From Pantoea cypripedii (lineage in GTDB: Bacteria; Pseudomonadota; Gammaproteobacteria; Enterobacterales; Enterobacteriaceae), in NCBI RefSeq assembly GCF_011395035.1, contig NZ_CP024768.1:1895186-1959185 (forward strand): DNA of 64,000 nt, written 5' to 3'. Shown piece by piece: positions 23,535 through 34,000 of this stretch. Below the pieces are notes generated by a model. It made no database searches. It was not told the origin of the DNA and saw nothing but the letters and a program-made list of their open reading frames with translations. Position numbers and translations under genes: made by a program. Numbering within the stretch: the first letter of the stretch is position 1; every line of letters begins with the position of its first letter.

Positions 23535-23878
23535 CAGAAGCGCAAATCTATTCTCTCATTGGCGGCCTGGCGGGTGGTCAGGTTTATCCCTATGTGGTGC
23601 CGCTTAACCCGCAGGGTGACCCGTCTGTTTCGCCGCCGTGGGCAGTGTTCACTGTAGTGAGTGAAGTCTTTGGCGACACGCTATGCGGACCGGCCGAGGA
23701 AACCGGCACACTTCAGGTGGATGTGTACGCGCTGACGACTGACGAGGCGCGGAACATCCGGGAACAAATTGCTGCCGCACTGGCACCGCTGCAATTCACC
23801 CAGCTTAACAAAACCAACGGTTATGAAACGGACACCGGTTTATACCGGGCCACGCTGGAGATACAGAGCCAGCAGTAA
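23531..23878 (+). CDS. Tail terminator-like protein (DUF3168)
   Basis: A 115-residue protein of the DUF3168 type: YSLIGGLAGGQVYPYVVP, then PPWAVFTVVSE and LQVDVYALTTDEARNI. DUF3168 proteins cap the tail tube at its head-proximal end. A terminator-like hairpin follows at 23897-23918. Confidence 0.88.
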   Translation: MTEAQIYSLIGGLAGGQVYPYVVPLNPQGDPSVSPPWAVFTVVSEVFGDTLCGPAEETGTLQVDVYALTTDEARNIREQIAAALAPLQFTQLNKTNGYETDTGLYRATLEIQSQQ

Positions 23879-23896
23879 CCAACCCACTCAATAACG

Positions 23897-23932
23897 ACCG
23901 GCGAAAGCCGGTTTTTTTATGCCCGGAGAAAA
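23897..23932 (+). terminator. Terminator-like hairpin plus repeated leader before the tail tube gene
   Basis: Stem ACCGGC/GCCGGT with a GAAA tetraloop and T7, followed by ATGCCCGGAGAAAA just before the tail tube start. The 26 bases at 23907-23932 recur exactly at 35584-35609 before the fibre gene. Q-modified polymerase should read through. Confidence 0.7.
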
Positions 23933-23934
23933 GC

Positions 23935-24402
23935 ATGTCCAGCAAATTTGAAAAAACGCAGGGGATGACCGTTGGCGTGTCATCCGCACCCGTAACGGTG
24001 GATGAATTCAACGCCAGCACCTTTCCTGATGCCATTACGTTTCTGGAGGCGCAATGCGCAACCAAAGAAGTCACCTATACGGGCGGTCAGAAAAGTGACA
24101 TTGACGTGACCACGCTTTGCTCGACTGAGCAGGAGCAGACCAACGGTCTTGCTGCCCCGGCAGAAATGGCGCTGACCCGTAACTGGGTAGGCGATGAGGA
24201 AGCCCGGCAGGCATTACAGACAGCTTACGATAACGACGAGCTGCGCGTTCTGAAGGTCGTGTTTGCGTCAGGTAACGGCTATTACGCGCTGATTGAAGTT
24301 CGTCAGAGTTCATGGTCTGCCACCACGTCATCTGTGGTTGCCGCCACCTACTCACTGCGCGTGCGTGGTAAGCCGAAACCTATTGTTGTGTCAGGTTCAT
24401 AA
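23935..24402 (+). CDS. Major tail (tube) protein
   Basis: A 155-residue tube-forming protein: MSSKFEKTQGMTVGVSSAPV at the start, KEVTYTGGQKSDIDVTTLCS in the middle and WSATTSSVVAATYSLRVRGK at the end. This is the phage tail tube (lambda gpV-like, TTP) pattern for HK97-type phages. Length and position fit. Confidence 0.9.
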   Translation: MSSKFEKTQGMTVGVSSAPVTVDEFNASTFPDAITFLEAQCATKEVTYTGGQKSDIDVTTLCSTEQEQTNGLAAPAEMALTRNWVGDEEARQALQTAYDNDELRVLKVVFASGNGYYALIEVRQSSWSATTSSVVAATYSLRVRGKPKPIVVSGS

Positions 24403-24420
24403 GCGGCTCAGGCCGCTTTT
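24401..24420 (+). terminator. Intergenic hairpin after the tail tube gene
   Basis: Stem AAGCGGC/GCCGCTT with a TCAG loop and a short T tract, between tail tube and G genes. It may lower expression of distal genes or protect the abundant tube mRNA. Confidence 0.5.
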
Positions 24421-24454
24421 CCCCCATTAACCTTTCCCCATCAGAGATTATGAA

Positions 24455-24868
24455 ATGCCGAAAACCGCACAACCTAAAGTATCACCGCTTTCACTTCGCG
24501 CTCTGGCGCTTGCTCCATCGTCAGGGTTTCGCACCAAAGTCATCACCGTACCGGAATGGGACGGCGTGAAGATCATGCTGCGCGAGCCATCCGGTGAAGC
24601 CTGGGCGAAATTCCGTGAAATCGTGACCCCGCCCGAACCGGCTGAAGGTCAGGAGCCGCAGAAGCTGACCATGCAGGAAGAGTTCATCCGCAACAAAAAA
24701 GCGGATGTCGTGATGTTTATCGATGTCCTGCTGGATGAAGCCGGTAACCGCGTCTTCAGCACTGAAGATGAAGATACTGTTTCAGAAATTTATGGCCCGG
24801 TCCATTCCCGCCTGCTGTCTCAGGCGCTGAATCTCGGCATGTCTCAGGAAGTTGCAGAGGCAAAGTAA
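24455..24868 (+). CDS. Tail assembly chaperone G
   Basis: A 137-residue protein matching lambda gpG-type chaperones (FRTKVITVPEWDGVKIMLRE; KADVVMFIDVLLDEAGNRVF). It coats the tape measure during tail assembly. Near its end the heptamer GGCAAAG just before the TAA stop is a candidate -1 slip site giving the longer GT product. Confidence 0.88.
   Translation: MPKTAQPKVSPLSLRALALAPSSGFRTKVITVPEWDGVKIMLREPSGEAWAKFREIVTPPEPAEGQEPQKLTMQEEFIRNKKADVVMFIDVLLDEAGNRVFSTEDEDTVSEIYGPVHSRLLSQALNLGMSQEVAEAK
24859..24865 (+). promoter_or_regulatory. Candidate -1 frameshift site joining G and T
   Basis: GGCAAAG immediately precedes the G stop (24866-24868). Slipping one base back at AAG places the ribosome in the T frame, which is open from here through 25155. 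The heptamer deviates from the lambda site GGGAAAG by one base. Confidence 0.5.
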
Positions 24869-24891
24869 AAGAGCCGCTGACTTTCTTCCTG

Positions 24892-25155
24892 ATGTCGCTG
24901 GCGCTCCGGCTGGGGCGCACCCTCCATGAACTCCGCGAAACCCTGACCGCCAGTGAGCTGAAAATGTGGCTGGCGTTTGATCGCATCAGCCCGATTGGCG
25001 ACTGGCGCGGGGATATCCAGGCCGCTCAGCTTTCTACCGCCATCCTGAATGCTCAGGGCGGCAAGGCGACGATTTCTGAAATGGTTCTGAAATGGGGAGC
25101 GGCAGAAGAAGAGGAAGAAATCAGCGGCCTTGAAGAGTGGATGTCCGGTCTTTAA
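24892..25155 (+). CDS. T part of the tail assembly chaperone (made as a GT fusion)
   Basis: An 87-residue frame counted from ATG 24892; the same frame is open upstream to the G slip site. LALRLGRTLHELRETLTASE matches the lambda T-type domain, which recruits tail tube subunits onto the tape measure. There is no good ribosome site before 24892. The product is therefore expected mainly as a G-T fusion. Confidence 0.82.
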   Translation: MSLALRLGRTLHELRETLTASELKMWLAFDRISPIGDWRGDIQAAQLSTAILNAQGGKATISEMVLKWGAAEEEEEISGLEEWMSGL

Positions 25156-25188
25156 TTCCCGCGCCAGCGGGCTTTTAACGGGTGATAC

Positions 25189-28100
25189 ATGGCAACGCTG
25201 CGCGAACTGATTATCAAAATTTCCGCGAATTCCAGTTCATTTCAGACGGAAATTGCCCGTGCATCACGTATGGGCGCGGATTATTACAAAACAATGGAGC
25301 AGGGCGGCAAAAAGGCCGCTGCTGCTGCACAGAACACCCGGCAGGCTGTAGCCGAACTGAATTCCCAGCTGGCGACCGTCCAGTCAACCGCAACAGGGCT
25401 GGCCGGTGTGATGGCGGGCGCGTTCGCGACGCATCAGCTGATTGAGTACGCCGACACCTGGAATCAGCTGAATGGCCGTCTGCGTCTGGCCTCAACCTCT
25501 GCGGATGACTATGTCACGTCACAGCGCACGCTGATGGAAATCAGCCAGCGCACGGGCACGTCGCTGGAGGCTAACTCCAACCTTTACAGCCGCATCGCTC
25601 AGTCTCTGCGGTCGATGGGGTTTGCATCGTCTGACGTGGCAAAAGTGACGGAGACGGTTGCTACTTCGCTGAAACTCTCCGGTGCCAGTACAGAAGAAGC
25701 CAGTTCTGTTATCACCCAGCTGAGTCAGGCATTAGGCTCCGGCGTTCTGCGCGGTGAGGAATTCAACGCCATCATGGAAAACGGCCAGCGCCTGGCGAAA
25801 CTGCTGGCTGACGGCCTCGGCGTAACGGTCGGTGGCCTCCGTAATATGGCGAATAACGGGGAACTGACGACCAATAAAATTGTGCCGCTGCTGACTAACG
25901 TTCAGGTGCTGCGCAAAGAATTTGAAACCCTGCCTGCATCCATCAGTGGATCGGCGCAGAAGGTTCAAAACGCCTTTATGGCGTGGGTGGGTGGTGCCAA
26001 TGATGCTGTCGGGGCGTCTTCTTCTCTCTCCGGCATTCTCGACAGCCTGGCGAAAAACATCGATACGGTTGCCGACACTGCCGGGGTGCTGGTGGGCGTG
26101 GGGCTGGCGCGCTATTTCGGCAATATGGTCGGCAATGTTGCGCAGTCAACGGCGGCAGTGGTGTCCAACACCGCCGCTGAAGTGGCACTGGCACAGGCAC
26201 AGGTCCGGGGCACACAAATAAGTGTGGCCGCAGCGCGTCAGACGCTTTACCGGGCACAGCAGGCGAAAGCCGCTGCGATATCGATTGAGGCGCAGATAGC
26301 CGCCGAGCGCAGTCTGGCGGCGGCACAGACCGGGCTGAATAACGCCATCGCTGGCCGTTCCTCAGCTATGACCAATCTGACCAATACCGCCTCGGTGATG
26401 TCCCGCCTGGGTAGTGGCGTGCTCGGCATTCTCGGCGGCTGGCCCGGTGTCATCATCGGGGCCGGTGCGGCGATGTATGGCCTGTATCAGAATACCCAGC
26501 AGGTGCACAAAGAGGCGGTTGGTTTTGCAAATAATCTCGATGAGATTAACGGCAAGCTACAGCAGATGTCAGTGCTGGGTCTGAAATCCACCGCAGCGGA
26601 TGCCCGGACATCATTACAGGCGCAGCAGAAAGACCTCAACGATCTCGATGCGCAGATTCTGAAGGTGAAAGACAGCCTCTCCGCGCTCGACCAGATTCAG
26701 CAGGATTACAACAAACACCCCACGCTGACCTATATCAACACGTTCATGGATCAGGCCGATATCACAGCCAAAAACGTTGAACTGACGGATAAGCTGAACA
26801 AGCTGGAGTATCAGCGGGAAGATGCAGCGGCAAAAGTCGAGGCAACGCAAAAACTGGTGAACGACGCCAGCGATCTGGCCGCGCAGAAAGCCGTGGAGCA
26901 GGCCGGAGCCGTTTCAATCCTGAAAGGTGCCTATGACCTGCTTAATCGCTCCATGTCTGCGACCGCAGGCGCAACGCCGCCGCAGTATCAGGGGCCGGTA
27001 GTCTCCACGGCTAACGCAACACCCCAGCAGCAGACGGCGCTGGAGAAAGCCCGCCGCGATAATGAGCTTGCCAGTCTTGACGGACTGGAAAAACTTCATC
27101 GGCAGTACCAGTACGAAGCGGACGATCTGAAGCTGACCGGCGCGCTGTACACGACCTACGTGTACAACAAGGATCAGGCCGCTAAAAAGGATGCTGCCGC
27201 TGCGCAGGCCAAAAAGGACGGCACAGCAGCAACCAATGCGCAGAACAAAGCAGAGCGTGAAGCGGCTACGGTTGCCGAAAACTACGCCCGCAAAATGGCC
27301 GACCTGAGCGTTGCCATTGAGGTGCAGAAGGTTCGCGCCACGGAAGGTGAGAAGGCGGCTGATCTCTATGCTGCGGCGCATCAGGCCGGGACTAAGTGGA
27401 CGGAAGAACAGCGCAAAGCTATCCGGGACTCCTCAACAGAGCTGGCAACCTGGACGCAGCGCGCTGAAGAGAACGTGAAAAAACAGCGTGACCAGACTGA
27501 AGCGCTGAAGGATTTGACTGACGCGGCCCGGAAATACCGGGATGAAGCGGCGCAGACAACCGACACCGCAGGGTTGAGCGACCGCCAGCGCAACCGCTAT
27601 GACGAAACGCAGCAGGTAGAACGCGTATTCGACAAAACGGATAAAGGCGCAGCGGCCATCGCAGCACGGCAACAGGCGCTGGATGCGCTTGAGAAGAAAT
27701 ATCAGGCTATTGCCGCGACAGAATCCAGCTGGCTTAACGGCGTATCGAAAGGCTATGAAAACTGGCTTGAAAGTGCCAGCAACGTTTCAGGTACTGTTGC
27801 CAGCGGTATGACATCCACAATGGACAGTGCACTCGACAACATGGCTGCTGGTCTGGCAGGAAGTAAAGCCGACTGGCGAAGCTGGGGTCTGTCTGTTTTG
27901 CAGATGATCGAAAAAGTTGCTTTGCAGATGGCGGCAGTCAGCGCAGCGAGCGGCATCGCCAGTATTTTTGGCACCACGCTTACAAGTATCGGGGGCGCGG
28001 CTTTTGGTTCGGTCAGTGCTGGCGCGGCAAGTGGCTCCGTGGGCGCAATGGGAATGCCAACCAGCTATACCGGGTATCTGGCTTACAATGGCGGCTACAT

Positions 28101-28494
28101 CCCTGAATTTGATGTTGGTGGCTATACCGGTGATGGTGGTAAATACCAGCCGAAAGGGATTGTGCACGGCGGTGAGTTTGTTTTCACCAAAGAAGCGACC
28201 TCGCGTATTGGTGTGTCAAATCTCTACGACATGATGCGTGGTTATGCGGATGGCGGCTACGTTGGCGGTACGGTCCCGTATTCATCCGGGGTCAATCGCG
28301 CAACCGGCAGCGGCAATATTAATGTGCAGGTGGATGCACCAGTCAGTATCACACAGGGCGCAGACAGTGGCGGTGTGAGCAATGCTAATACCTCCGCCGC
28401 CTCCAAGCAGCTGAAAGCGATGATTCAGCAAACGATAAACGAGTGGGCAAGACAGGCAATGTCGCCGGGCGGCATTATGTACCGGACCACTTAA
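25189..28494 (+). CDS. Tape measure protein
   Basis: An 1101-residue protein that sets tail length. The N-terminus (MATLRELIIKISANSSSFQ) and the conserved region at about 90-270 (SRIAQSLRSMGFASSDVAK, GEEFNAIMENGQRLAKLLAD) are the lambda-type tape measure domain. A long helical body with coiled coils spans 450-900. Hydrophobic segments near 305-330, 410-440 and 930-970 could insert in the host membrane. Near the C-terminus GGYTGDGGKYQPKGIVHGGE is common to phage tail tape measures. Confidence 0.95.
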   Translation: MATLRELIIKISANSSSFQTEIARASRMGADYYKTMEQGGKKAAAAAQNTRQAVAELNSQLATVQSTATGLAGVMAGAFATHQLIEYADTWNQLNGRLRLASTSADDYVTSQRTLMEISQRTGTSLEANSNLYSRIAQSLRSMGFASSDVAKVTETVATSLKLSGASTEEASSVITQLSQALGSGVLRGEEFNAIMENGQRLAKLLADGLGVTVGGLRNMANNGELTTNKIVPLLTNVQVLRKEFETLPASISGSAQKVQNAFMAWVGGANDAVGASSSLSGILDSLAKNIDTVADTAGVLVGVGLARYFGNMVGNVAQSTAAVVSNTAAEVALAQAQVRGTQISVAAARQTLYRAQQAKAAAISIEAQIAAERSLAAAQTGLNNAIAGRSSAMTNLTNTASVMSRLGSGVLGILGGWPGVIIGAGAAMYGLYQNTQQVHKEAVGFANNLDEINGKLQQMSVLGLKSTAADARTSLQAQQKDLNDLDAQILKVKDSLSALDQIQQDYNKHPTLTYINTFMDQADITAKNVELTDKLNKLEYQREDAAAKVEATQKLVNDASDLAAQKAVEQAGAVSILKGAYDLLNRSMSATAGATPPQYQGPVVSTANATPQQQTALEKARRDNELASLDGLEKLHRQYQYEADDLKLTGALYTTYVYNKDQAAKKDAAAAQAKKDGTAATNAQNKAEREAATVAENYARKMADLSVAIEVQKVRATEGEKAADLYAAAHQAGTKWTEEQRKAIRDSSTELATWTQRAEENVKKQRDQTEALKDLTDAARKYRDEAAQTTDTAGLSDRQRNRYDETQQVERVFDKTDKGAAAIAARQQALDALEKKYQAIAATESSWLNGVSKGYENWLESASNVSGTVASGMTSTMDSALDNMAAGLAGSKADWRSWGLSVLQMIEKVALQMAAVSAASGIASIFGTTLTSIGGAAFGSVSAGAASGSVGAMGMPTSYTGYLAYNGGYIPEFDVGGYTGDGGKYQPKGIVHGGEFVFTKEATSRIGVSNLYDMMRGYADGGYVGGTVPYSSGVNRATGSGNINVQVDAPVSITQGADSGGVSNANTSAASKQLKAMIQQTINEWARQAMSPGGIMYRTT

Positions 28495-28503
28495 CCCCAT
28501 CAG

Positions 28504-28527
28504 ACCCGCTTCGGCGGGTTTTCTTTT
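28504..28527 (+). terminator. Terminator-like hairpin after the tape measure gene
   Basis: Stem ACCCGC/GCGGGT with a TTCG loop (28504-28519) and a T-rich tail. One of a series within the late operon. Confidence 0.65.
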
Positions 28528-28537
28528 TGGTGAATAA

Positions 28538-28876
28538 ATGGCAACGGATATTTTCAGCTGGTGCGTCAGGATCGGAGCCGAAGAAGAGGTCACAGTCGCG
28601 ACGCTTCAGGCCCAGTTCGGGGATGGCTATAAGCAGGTGGCCGGTGTGGGGATTAATCAGGATGCTGAGTCCTGGAATCTATCATGCAACGGCAAAATTG
28701 CTGACATGGCAACGCTTCGTGCTTTTCTTAAGTCTCACGTCACCGCGTCTTTCTGGTGGGTAAATCCCTGGGGAGAAAAGAAACTTTACCGGGTGAAAAG
28801 CGATTCCATAAAGCCGAGTTTTCAGAACGGAATTATTGCGGATATTGCTTTTACCTTTGAACAGGCATTCCAGTAA
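28538..28876 (+). CDS. Minor tail protein M
   Basis: A 112-residue tail-tip protein of the lambda gpM family: a beta-rich pattern with VATLQAQFGDGYKQVAGVGI and, near the end, VKSDSIKPSFQNG. It initiates the tail tip with L, K, I and J. The last residues are the family-typical FEQAFQ. Confidence 0.92.
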   Translation: MATDIFSWCVRIGAEEEVTVATLQAQFGDGYKQVAGVGINQDAESWNLSCNGKIADMATLRAFLKSHVTASFWWVNPWGEKKLYRVKSDSIKPSFQNGIIADIAFTFEQAFQ

Positions 28877-28911
28877 CAGGGCGCTACGGCGTCCTTTTTT
28901 ATGGGCGGAAT

Positions 28912-29646
28912 ATGAGTTTTACAGCAGATGTTCAGCAGCTGGAGCCGGGTAGCCTCGTTCAGCTGATCGAGATTGACGGCACCGCGTTTGGCATGCCCGA
29001 TGTGCTGAGATTCCACGCTCACAACATCGCGGAGGCTGACTGGAGCGCGTTTGCCGAGGGACTTCCGGCCATTATCTGGCAGGGCAACCAGTACGACCCG
29101 TACCCCTATGAATTACAGGGCGTAGAACTGTCCAGCACCGGCTCACAGCCGACGCCAACGCTTTCTGTGGGCAACGTGGGCAACTACGTTACTTCGCTGT
29201 GCCTTCAGTTTGATGACATGGTGAAAGCGAAGGTAAAAATCCACACCACGCTGGCAAAGTATCTGGATGCGGCAAACTGGACCGGAGGCAATGCCAGCGC
29301 CAGCCCGACCGATGAGCGGGTGCAGGTGTTTTACGTCAATTCGAAGAAAAGCGAGACGCGGACACAGGTCGATTTTGAGCTGTGCTCGCCCTTTGATGTT
29401 CAAAGCCTGCAACTCCCCTCCAGGCAGATTACGCCGGTGTGCACCTGGTGCATGCGGGGCTGGTATCGCACCGGCACCGGCTGCGATTACAACGGCACAA
29501 ATTATTTTCTGAAAGACGGCACTCCAACGGCTGATCCCTCCCTTGATGTCTGCGGCGGGCGGCTCAGTGACTGCCAGCTGCGTTTCGGTTCTGAAAACCC
29601 GATGCCGTTTGGCGGCTTCCCGGCTGCAAACCTCCAGAGCAAATAA
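28912..29646 (+). CDS. Minor tail protein L (predicted Fe-S protein)
   Basis: A 244-residue tail-tip protein like lambda gpL. The C-terminal domain carries Cys177, Cys180, Cys191, Cys214 and Cys221 (CTWC, GCDYNG, DVCGGRLSDC). Lambda gpL binds a [4Fe-4S] cluster through equivalent cysteines, so a cluster is expected here. It connects M to the K/I/J assembly. Confidence 0.92.
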   Translation: MSFTADVQQLEPGSLVQLIEIDGTAFGMPDVLRFHAHNIAEADWSAFAEGLPAIIWQGNQYDPYPYELQGVELSSTGSQPTPTLSVGNVGNYVTSLCLQFDDMVKAKVKIHTTLAKYLDAANWTGGNASASPTDERVQVFYVNSKKSETRTQVDFELCSPFDVQSLQLPSRQITPVCTWCMRGWYRTGTGCDYNGTNYFLKDGTPTADPSLDVCGGRLSDCQLRFGSENPMPFGGFPAANLQSK

Positions 29647-29648
29647 TC

Positions 29649-30368
29649 ATGCGTGAAAAAATTATGAACGCTATACGTGAGCACGTCGCAGCTGAATACC
29701 CGAATGAGGCATGCGGGGTGATCATTCAGGCCGGGCAGTCACAGGAGTACATCCGCTGCCGGAATATTGCTCCAAAACCGACCGATGATTTCATCATGCA
29801 CCCGGAGGACTTTATTGCGGCAGAGGACCGCGGCGAAGTTCTGATGGTCATCCACTCACACCCCGATGTGGTACAGCTTATTCCGACTGAACTTGACCGG
29901 ATTAATTGTGACAAGTCCTGCGTGGAGTGGGGGATCATGTCGTGGCCGGATGGTGATTTCTGCACCATTTCACCGCGTGGCGACCGGGAGTTAGCCGGGC
30001 GGCGCTGGGTGCTGGGGCATGCCGATTGCTGGTCACTGGTCCGTGAATATTTCCGGCTGGAACACGGTATTACGCTGGGTAACTGGTCCGTTGATTACGA
30101 GTGGTGGGTGGATGGTAAAGAAAACCGCTACGACGACAACTGGCAGGGCGAAGGTTTCACGGAAGTCGATGCAGCCGCCATGCAGCCCGGCGACGTAATC
30201 ATGATGCGGGTACAGGCCCCCGTCACCAACCATGCTGCCGTTTATCTCGGCAATAACATCATCCTCCATCACGCCTTTGGCAATCTGTCTGCACGCATCC
30301 CTTACGGTAAATATTACCGTGACCGCACCGTGCGGATAGTCAGGCATAAGGAATTATTCAGTGCTTAA
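29649..30368 (+). CDS. Tail assembly protein K, JAMM + NlpC/P60
   Basis: A 239-residue two-domain protein. The N-terminal JAB/MPN fold has the metalloprotease motif IHSHPD (His69, His71) and later TELD. The C-terminal NlpC/P60 peptidase has probable catalytic Cys127 (HADCWSLV) and His195 (TNHAAVYLG). Lambda K is needed for tail tip assembly and may cut peptidoglycan during entry. It overlaps the I gene by 8 bases. Confidence 0.92.
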   Translation: MREKIMNAIREHVAAEYPNEACGVIIQAGQSQEYIRCRNIAPKPTDDFIMHPEDFIAAEDRGEVLMVIHSHPDVVQLIPTELDRINCDKSCVEWGIMSWPDGDFCTISPRGDRELAGRRWVLGHADCWSLVREYFRLEHGITLGNWSVDYEWWVDGKENRYDDNWQGEGFTEVDAAAMQPGDVIMMRVQAPVTNHAAVYLGNNIILHHAFGNLSARIPYGKYYRDRTVRIVRHKELFSA

Positions 30369-30984
30369 AAAAATGACCCTCTCCGGTGGCCTGGCGAAAA
30401 AGTTCGGTAAGGTGCATCAGTTCCACGTAGCCGATCTGAAAGAAATGATCCGCGCCATGTGCTCACAGGTGCCTGGTTTCAAAAAATACCTGTCTAATGC
30501 ACACCTCAGCGGGGTGAGTTTTGCTTTCTACAGCGGCGGTAAGAATATCAGCCTGGAAGAATTCGATATGTCTTCGGGCGCAACTGAGTACCGCATGGTT
30601 CAGGTTATCAAAGGCAGCAAGCAGGTCGGCGTGCTCCAGATTGTGATCGGCGCGGTGGCACTGGTGTCCGCCTATTTTACCGCTGGTGGCACGCTGGCAC
30701 TGTGGGGTTCTGCACTCGGAACCGCAACAGCGACAGGAGTTGCAACCACGATGCTCACCGGGATGGGGATCAGCATGATGCTGGGCGGCGTGATGAGCAT
30801 GCTGACGCCTCAGCCCAACTTTAATGTCGGCTCCTCATCCAGTGCGGACAATAAGCCTAACTATGCCTTTGGCTCCCCCGTTAATACGGTTGCAATGGGG
30901 TATCCCGTCCCGGTCCTTTATGGCGAACGGGAAATTGGCGGTGCCATTATCAGCGCGGGTATCTACTCCAGCGATCAGCAGTAA
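30361..30984 (+). CDS. Tail assembly protein I
   Basis: A 207-residue protein of the lambda gpI family. The N-terminal ubiquitin-like part (DLKEMIRAMCSQVPGFKKYL) is followed by a glycine-rich hydrophobic middle (GVATTMLTGMGISMMLGGVM) and the conserved GSPVNTVAMGYPVPVLYGER near the C-terminus. It is required for tail-tip assembly before J. Confidence 0.92.
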   Translation: MLKKMTLSGGLAKKFGKVHQFHVADLKEMIRAMCSQVPGFKKYLSNAHLSGVSFAFYSGGKNISLEEFDMSSGATEYRMVQVIKGSKQVGVLQIVIGAVALVSAYFTAGGTLALWGSALGTATATGVATTMLTGMGISMMLGGVMSMLTPQPNFNVGSSSSADNKPNYAFGSPVNTVAMGYPVPVLYGEREIGGAIISAGIYSSDQQ

Positions 30985-31002
30985 CCATTCAGAATTCCAG
31001 CA

Positions 31003-31027
31003 AGCCACCTCCGGGTGGCTTTTTTTA
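31003..31027 (+). terminator. Terminator-like hairpin before J
   Basis: Stem AGCCACC/GGTGGCT with a TCCG loop and T7 (31003-31027). The J start lies 11 bases on. Confidence 0.65.
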
Positions 31028-31037
31028 TGGGTGAAAT

Positions 31038-34000
31038 ATGCGACTTCTTGACGGTGCATTAATTCAGGGCAGCAAAGCGGGAAGCAGCAGCGCCCATACG
31101 CCGGTAGAAGAACCGGATGACCTGTTATCGGTCGCGAAAATTAAAATGCTGCTGGCGATTGCTGAGGGGGAAATACAGGGCGAACTGACCGCGCAAAATA
31201 TTTTCCTGAATGATACCCAGCTGGCAAACGAGGACGGCACCTACAACTTTACCGGCGTGGTGTGGGATTACCGCAACGGCACGCAGGACCAGACCTACAT
31301 TCAGGGCATGCCGGAAATCAATAACGAGTCTTCTGTGGGCGTTGAAGTCACAACAACTTCACCCTGGACCCGGCAGTTTACCGATCTGACGCTGGACGCT
31401 GTGCGCGTAAAACTGAGCCTGCCTTTGCAGTATCTGTACAAAGATAACGGTGACATGGTGGGCACCGTCACGCAGTACGCTATCGATCTCTCTACCGATG
31501 GCGCAGCCTGGGTAAACGTGGTTAACGGCAGCTTTGACGGCAAAACCACATCGGAGTATCAGCGCGATCACCGCATTAATCTTCCAGCGGCCACAACCGG
31601 CTGGTCTGTCCGTGTCCGCCGTATTACTGCTGACTCGACCTCAACGAAGCTGATTAACGCCTTCAAAGTCTTCTCTTTCGCGGAAGTCATCGACAGCAAG
31701 TTACGCTACCCGAATACCGCATTACTTTACATCGAGCTGGATTCTAGCCAGTTCAACGGCAGCGCACCGAAAATCACCTGTAAACCGAAAGGTAAGCTGG
31801 TTCGCGTCCCGACAACGTACGACCCTGTCACCCGGACCTATAGCGGCACCTGGACGGGTGATTTTAAACTGGCCTGGACGGATAACCCTGCGTGGGTGTT
31901 TTACGATCTGGTGCTGGATGAGATTTACGGCATGGGTAGCCGTGTTGACGCCACCATGATTGACAAGTGGCAGCTGTACACCATTGCGCAGTATTGCGAT
32001 GAGATGGTATCAGACGGCGCTGGCGGCGCGGAGCCGCGTTTTACCTGCAACGTATACATCCAGAGCCAGGAAGATGCGTACACGGTTCTGAAGGACATTG
32101 CGGCGATATTTCGCGGGATTACCTTCTGGGGTAACGACCAGATTTACGTGAAAGCGGACGTACCACAGGACGATGTGGATTATGTTTACCACGTCTCAAA
32201 CGTGATTGACGGCCTGTTTACGTATGCGGGTGGCTCTTATAAGAATCGTTACACCTCCTGCCAGGTGTCATGGTCTGACCCGCAGAATCATTACTCCGAC
32301 GCGATTGAAGGCGTTTATGAGCCTGACCTTGTTCAGCGCTACGGTGTTAATCAGACCCAGCTGACGGCCATTGGCTGCACCTCGCAGAGTGAAGCGCACC
32401 GGCGCGGGCGCTATGTGATCCTGTCGAACGCGAAGGACGGGACCACAACATTTGGCGTTGGGCTGGATGGTTACATCCCGCTGCCGGCTGAAATCATTGG
32501 CGTGGCCGATCCATTCCGTGCGGGCAAACAGAACGGTGGCCGCATCAAATCGGTTAATGGTCTGAATATCGAGCTTGACCGGGAAGCGGATTATGCCGCA
32601 GGTGATCGTCTGGCGCTGAATCTGCCGGACGGCACGGCGCAGACCCGCACCATTGCGTCAGTCAGCGCCGATAAGAAAATGGTCACGGTCAGTACTGCAT
32701 TCAGGGTGACGCCAGAAGCAGGGGCGGTGTGGGCCATCGACAGTGATAATCTGGCGATTCAGTATTTCCGCGTGACCTCGATTGCGTCGAACGATGACGG
32801 CACATTTACGATTGCTGCTGTCCAGCATGACCCGAACAAATACCGCTACATTGATGACGGCGTGAAAATCGATCCGGCACCGATCACCGTGACGCCACCA
32901 GGCGTAATGACTGCGCCACAGAATATCACCATCACCCAGGTGGATTACGTCGAGCAGGGGCTTAACGTTGCCTGCATGCAGGTGACATGGGATGCAGTTA
33001 TCAGCGCCATCAGCTATACGGCGCAGTGGCGCAAGGATAACGGCGACTGGGTTAACGTGGGCCAGCAAAGCGCGAAGGGCTTCAGTATTTCCGGGATTTA
33101 TGCGGGCGTTTATGACATGCGCGTGCGTGCCGTGAATGCGGTCGATGTGTCGTCACCGTGGGGTTTTGCGCAGTCAACCACGCTGACGGGCAAGGTAGGT
33201 AAGCCCGGCACGCCGGTCAGTCTGCTGGCCTCAGATGATGTTGTGTGGGCTATCGATATTCAGTGGGGCTTCCCGGAAGGCTCCGGCGACACCGCCTACA
33301 CCGAATTGCAGGTAGCCACCACGGCAGACGGGCAGAACCCGCTGTTTCTGGCTTATGTGCCATATCCGGGCGTCAGCTATCAGCATGGTCCCATGCCCGC
33401 AGGCGTGCGCCGCTGGTATCGGGCGCGGCTGGTGGACCGGATCGGGAACGTAGGCGACTGGACGGAGTTTGTAACCGGCGCAAGCAGTGTTGATGCGACG
33501 GCGTTGCTGGGAGACATCACCGAGCAGGTATTACAGACCGATGCCGGTAAGCAACTGGTATCGAAAGTGGATACCAACATTGAAGGCATGCTCCAGAATG
33601 CCCTGGACGGTGATGCCACAGTTGATCATCAGTTCCAGCTGTACGGACAAAACCGCGCTGACATCCTGACGGTTAAGCAGACGATTGCAACCAACGACCA
33701 GGCCTATGCTCAGAAGTTTGAGCAGGTGCAGGCCAGCATCGATACAAACACTGCCGCTGTGCAGCAGACATCAACGGCGCTGGCTGACACCAACGGGAAG
33801 CTCTCCGCGCAGTATTCTGTCAAGGTTGCGGTGGACAGCAACGGACGCCAGTACGCTGCCGGGATGGGGATTGGCGTTGAGAATTCACCGTCAGGCATGC
33901 AGACACAGGTGTTGTTTCTGGCTGACAGGTTTGCAGTGATGAGCCAGGTAGGAGCGACCCCGAAAACCTTCTTCGCAATTCAGAATGGACAAACCATCAT

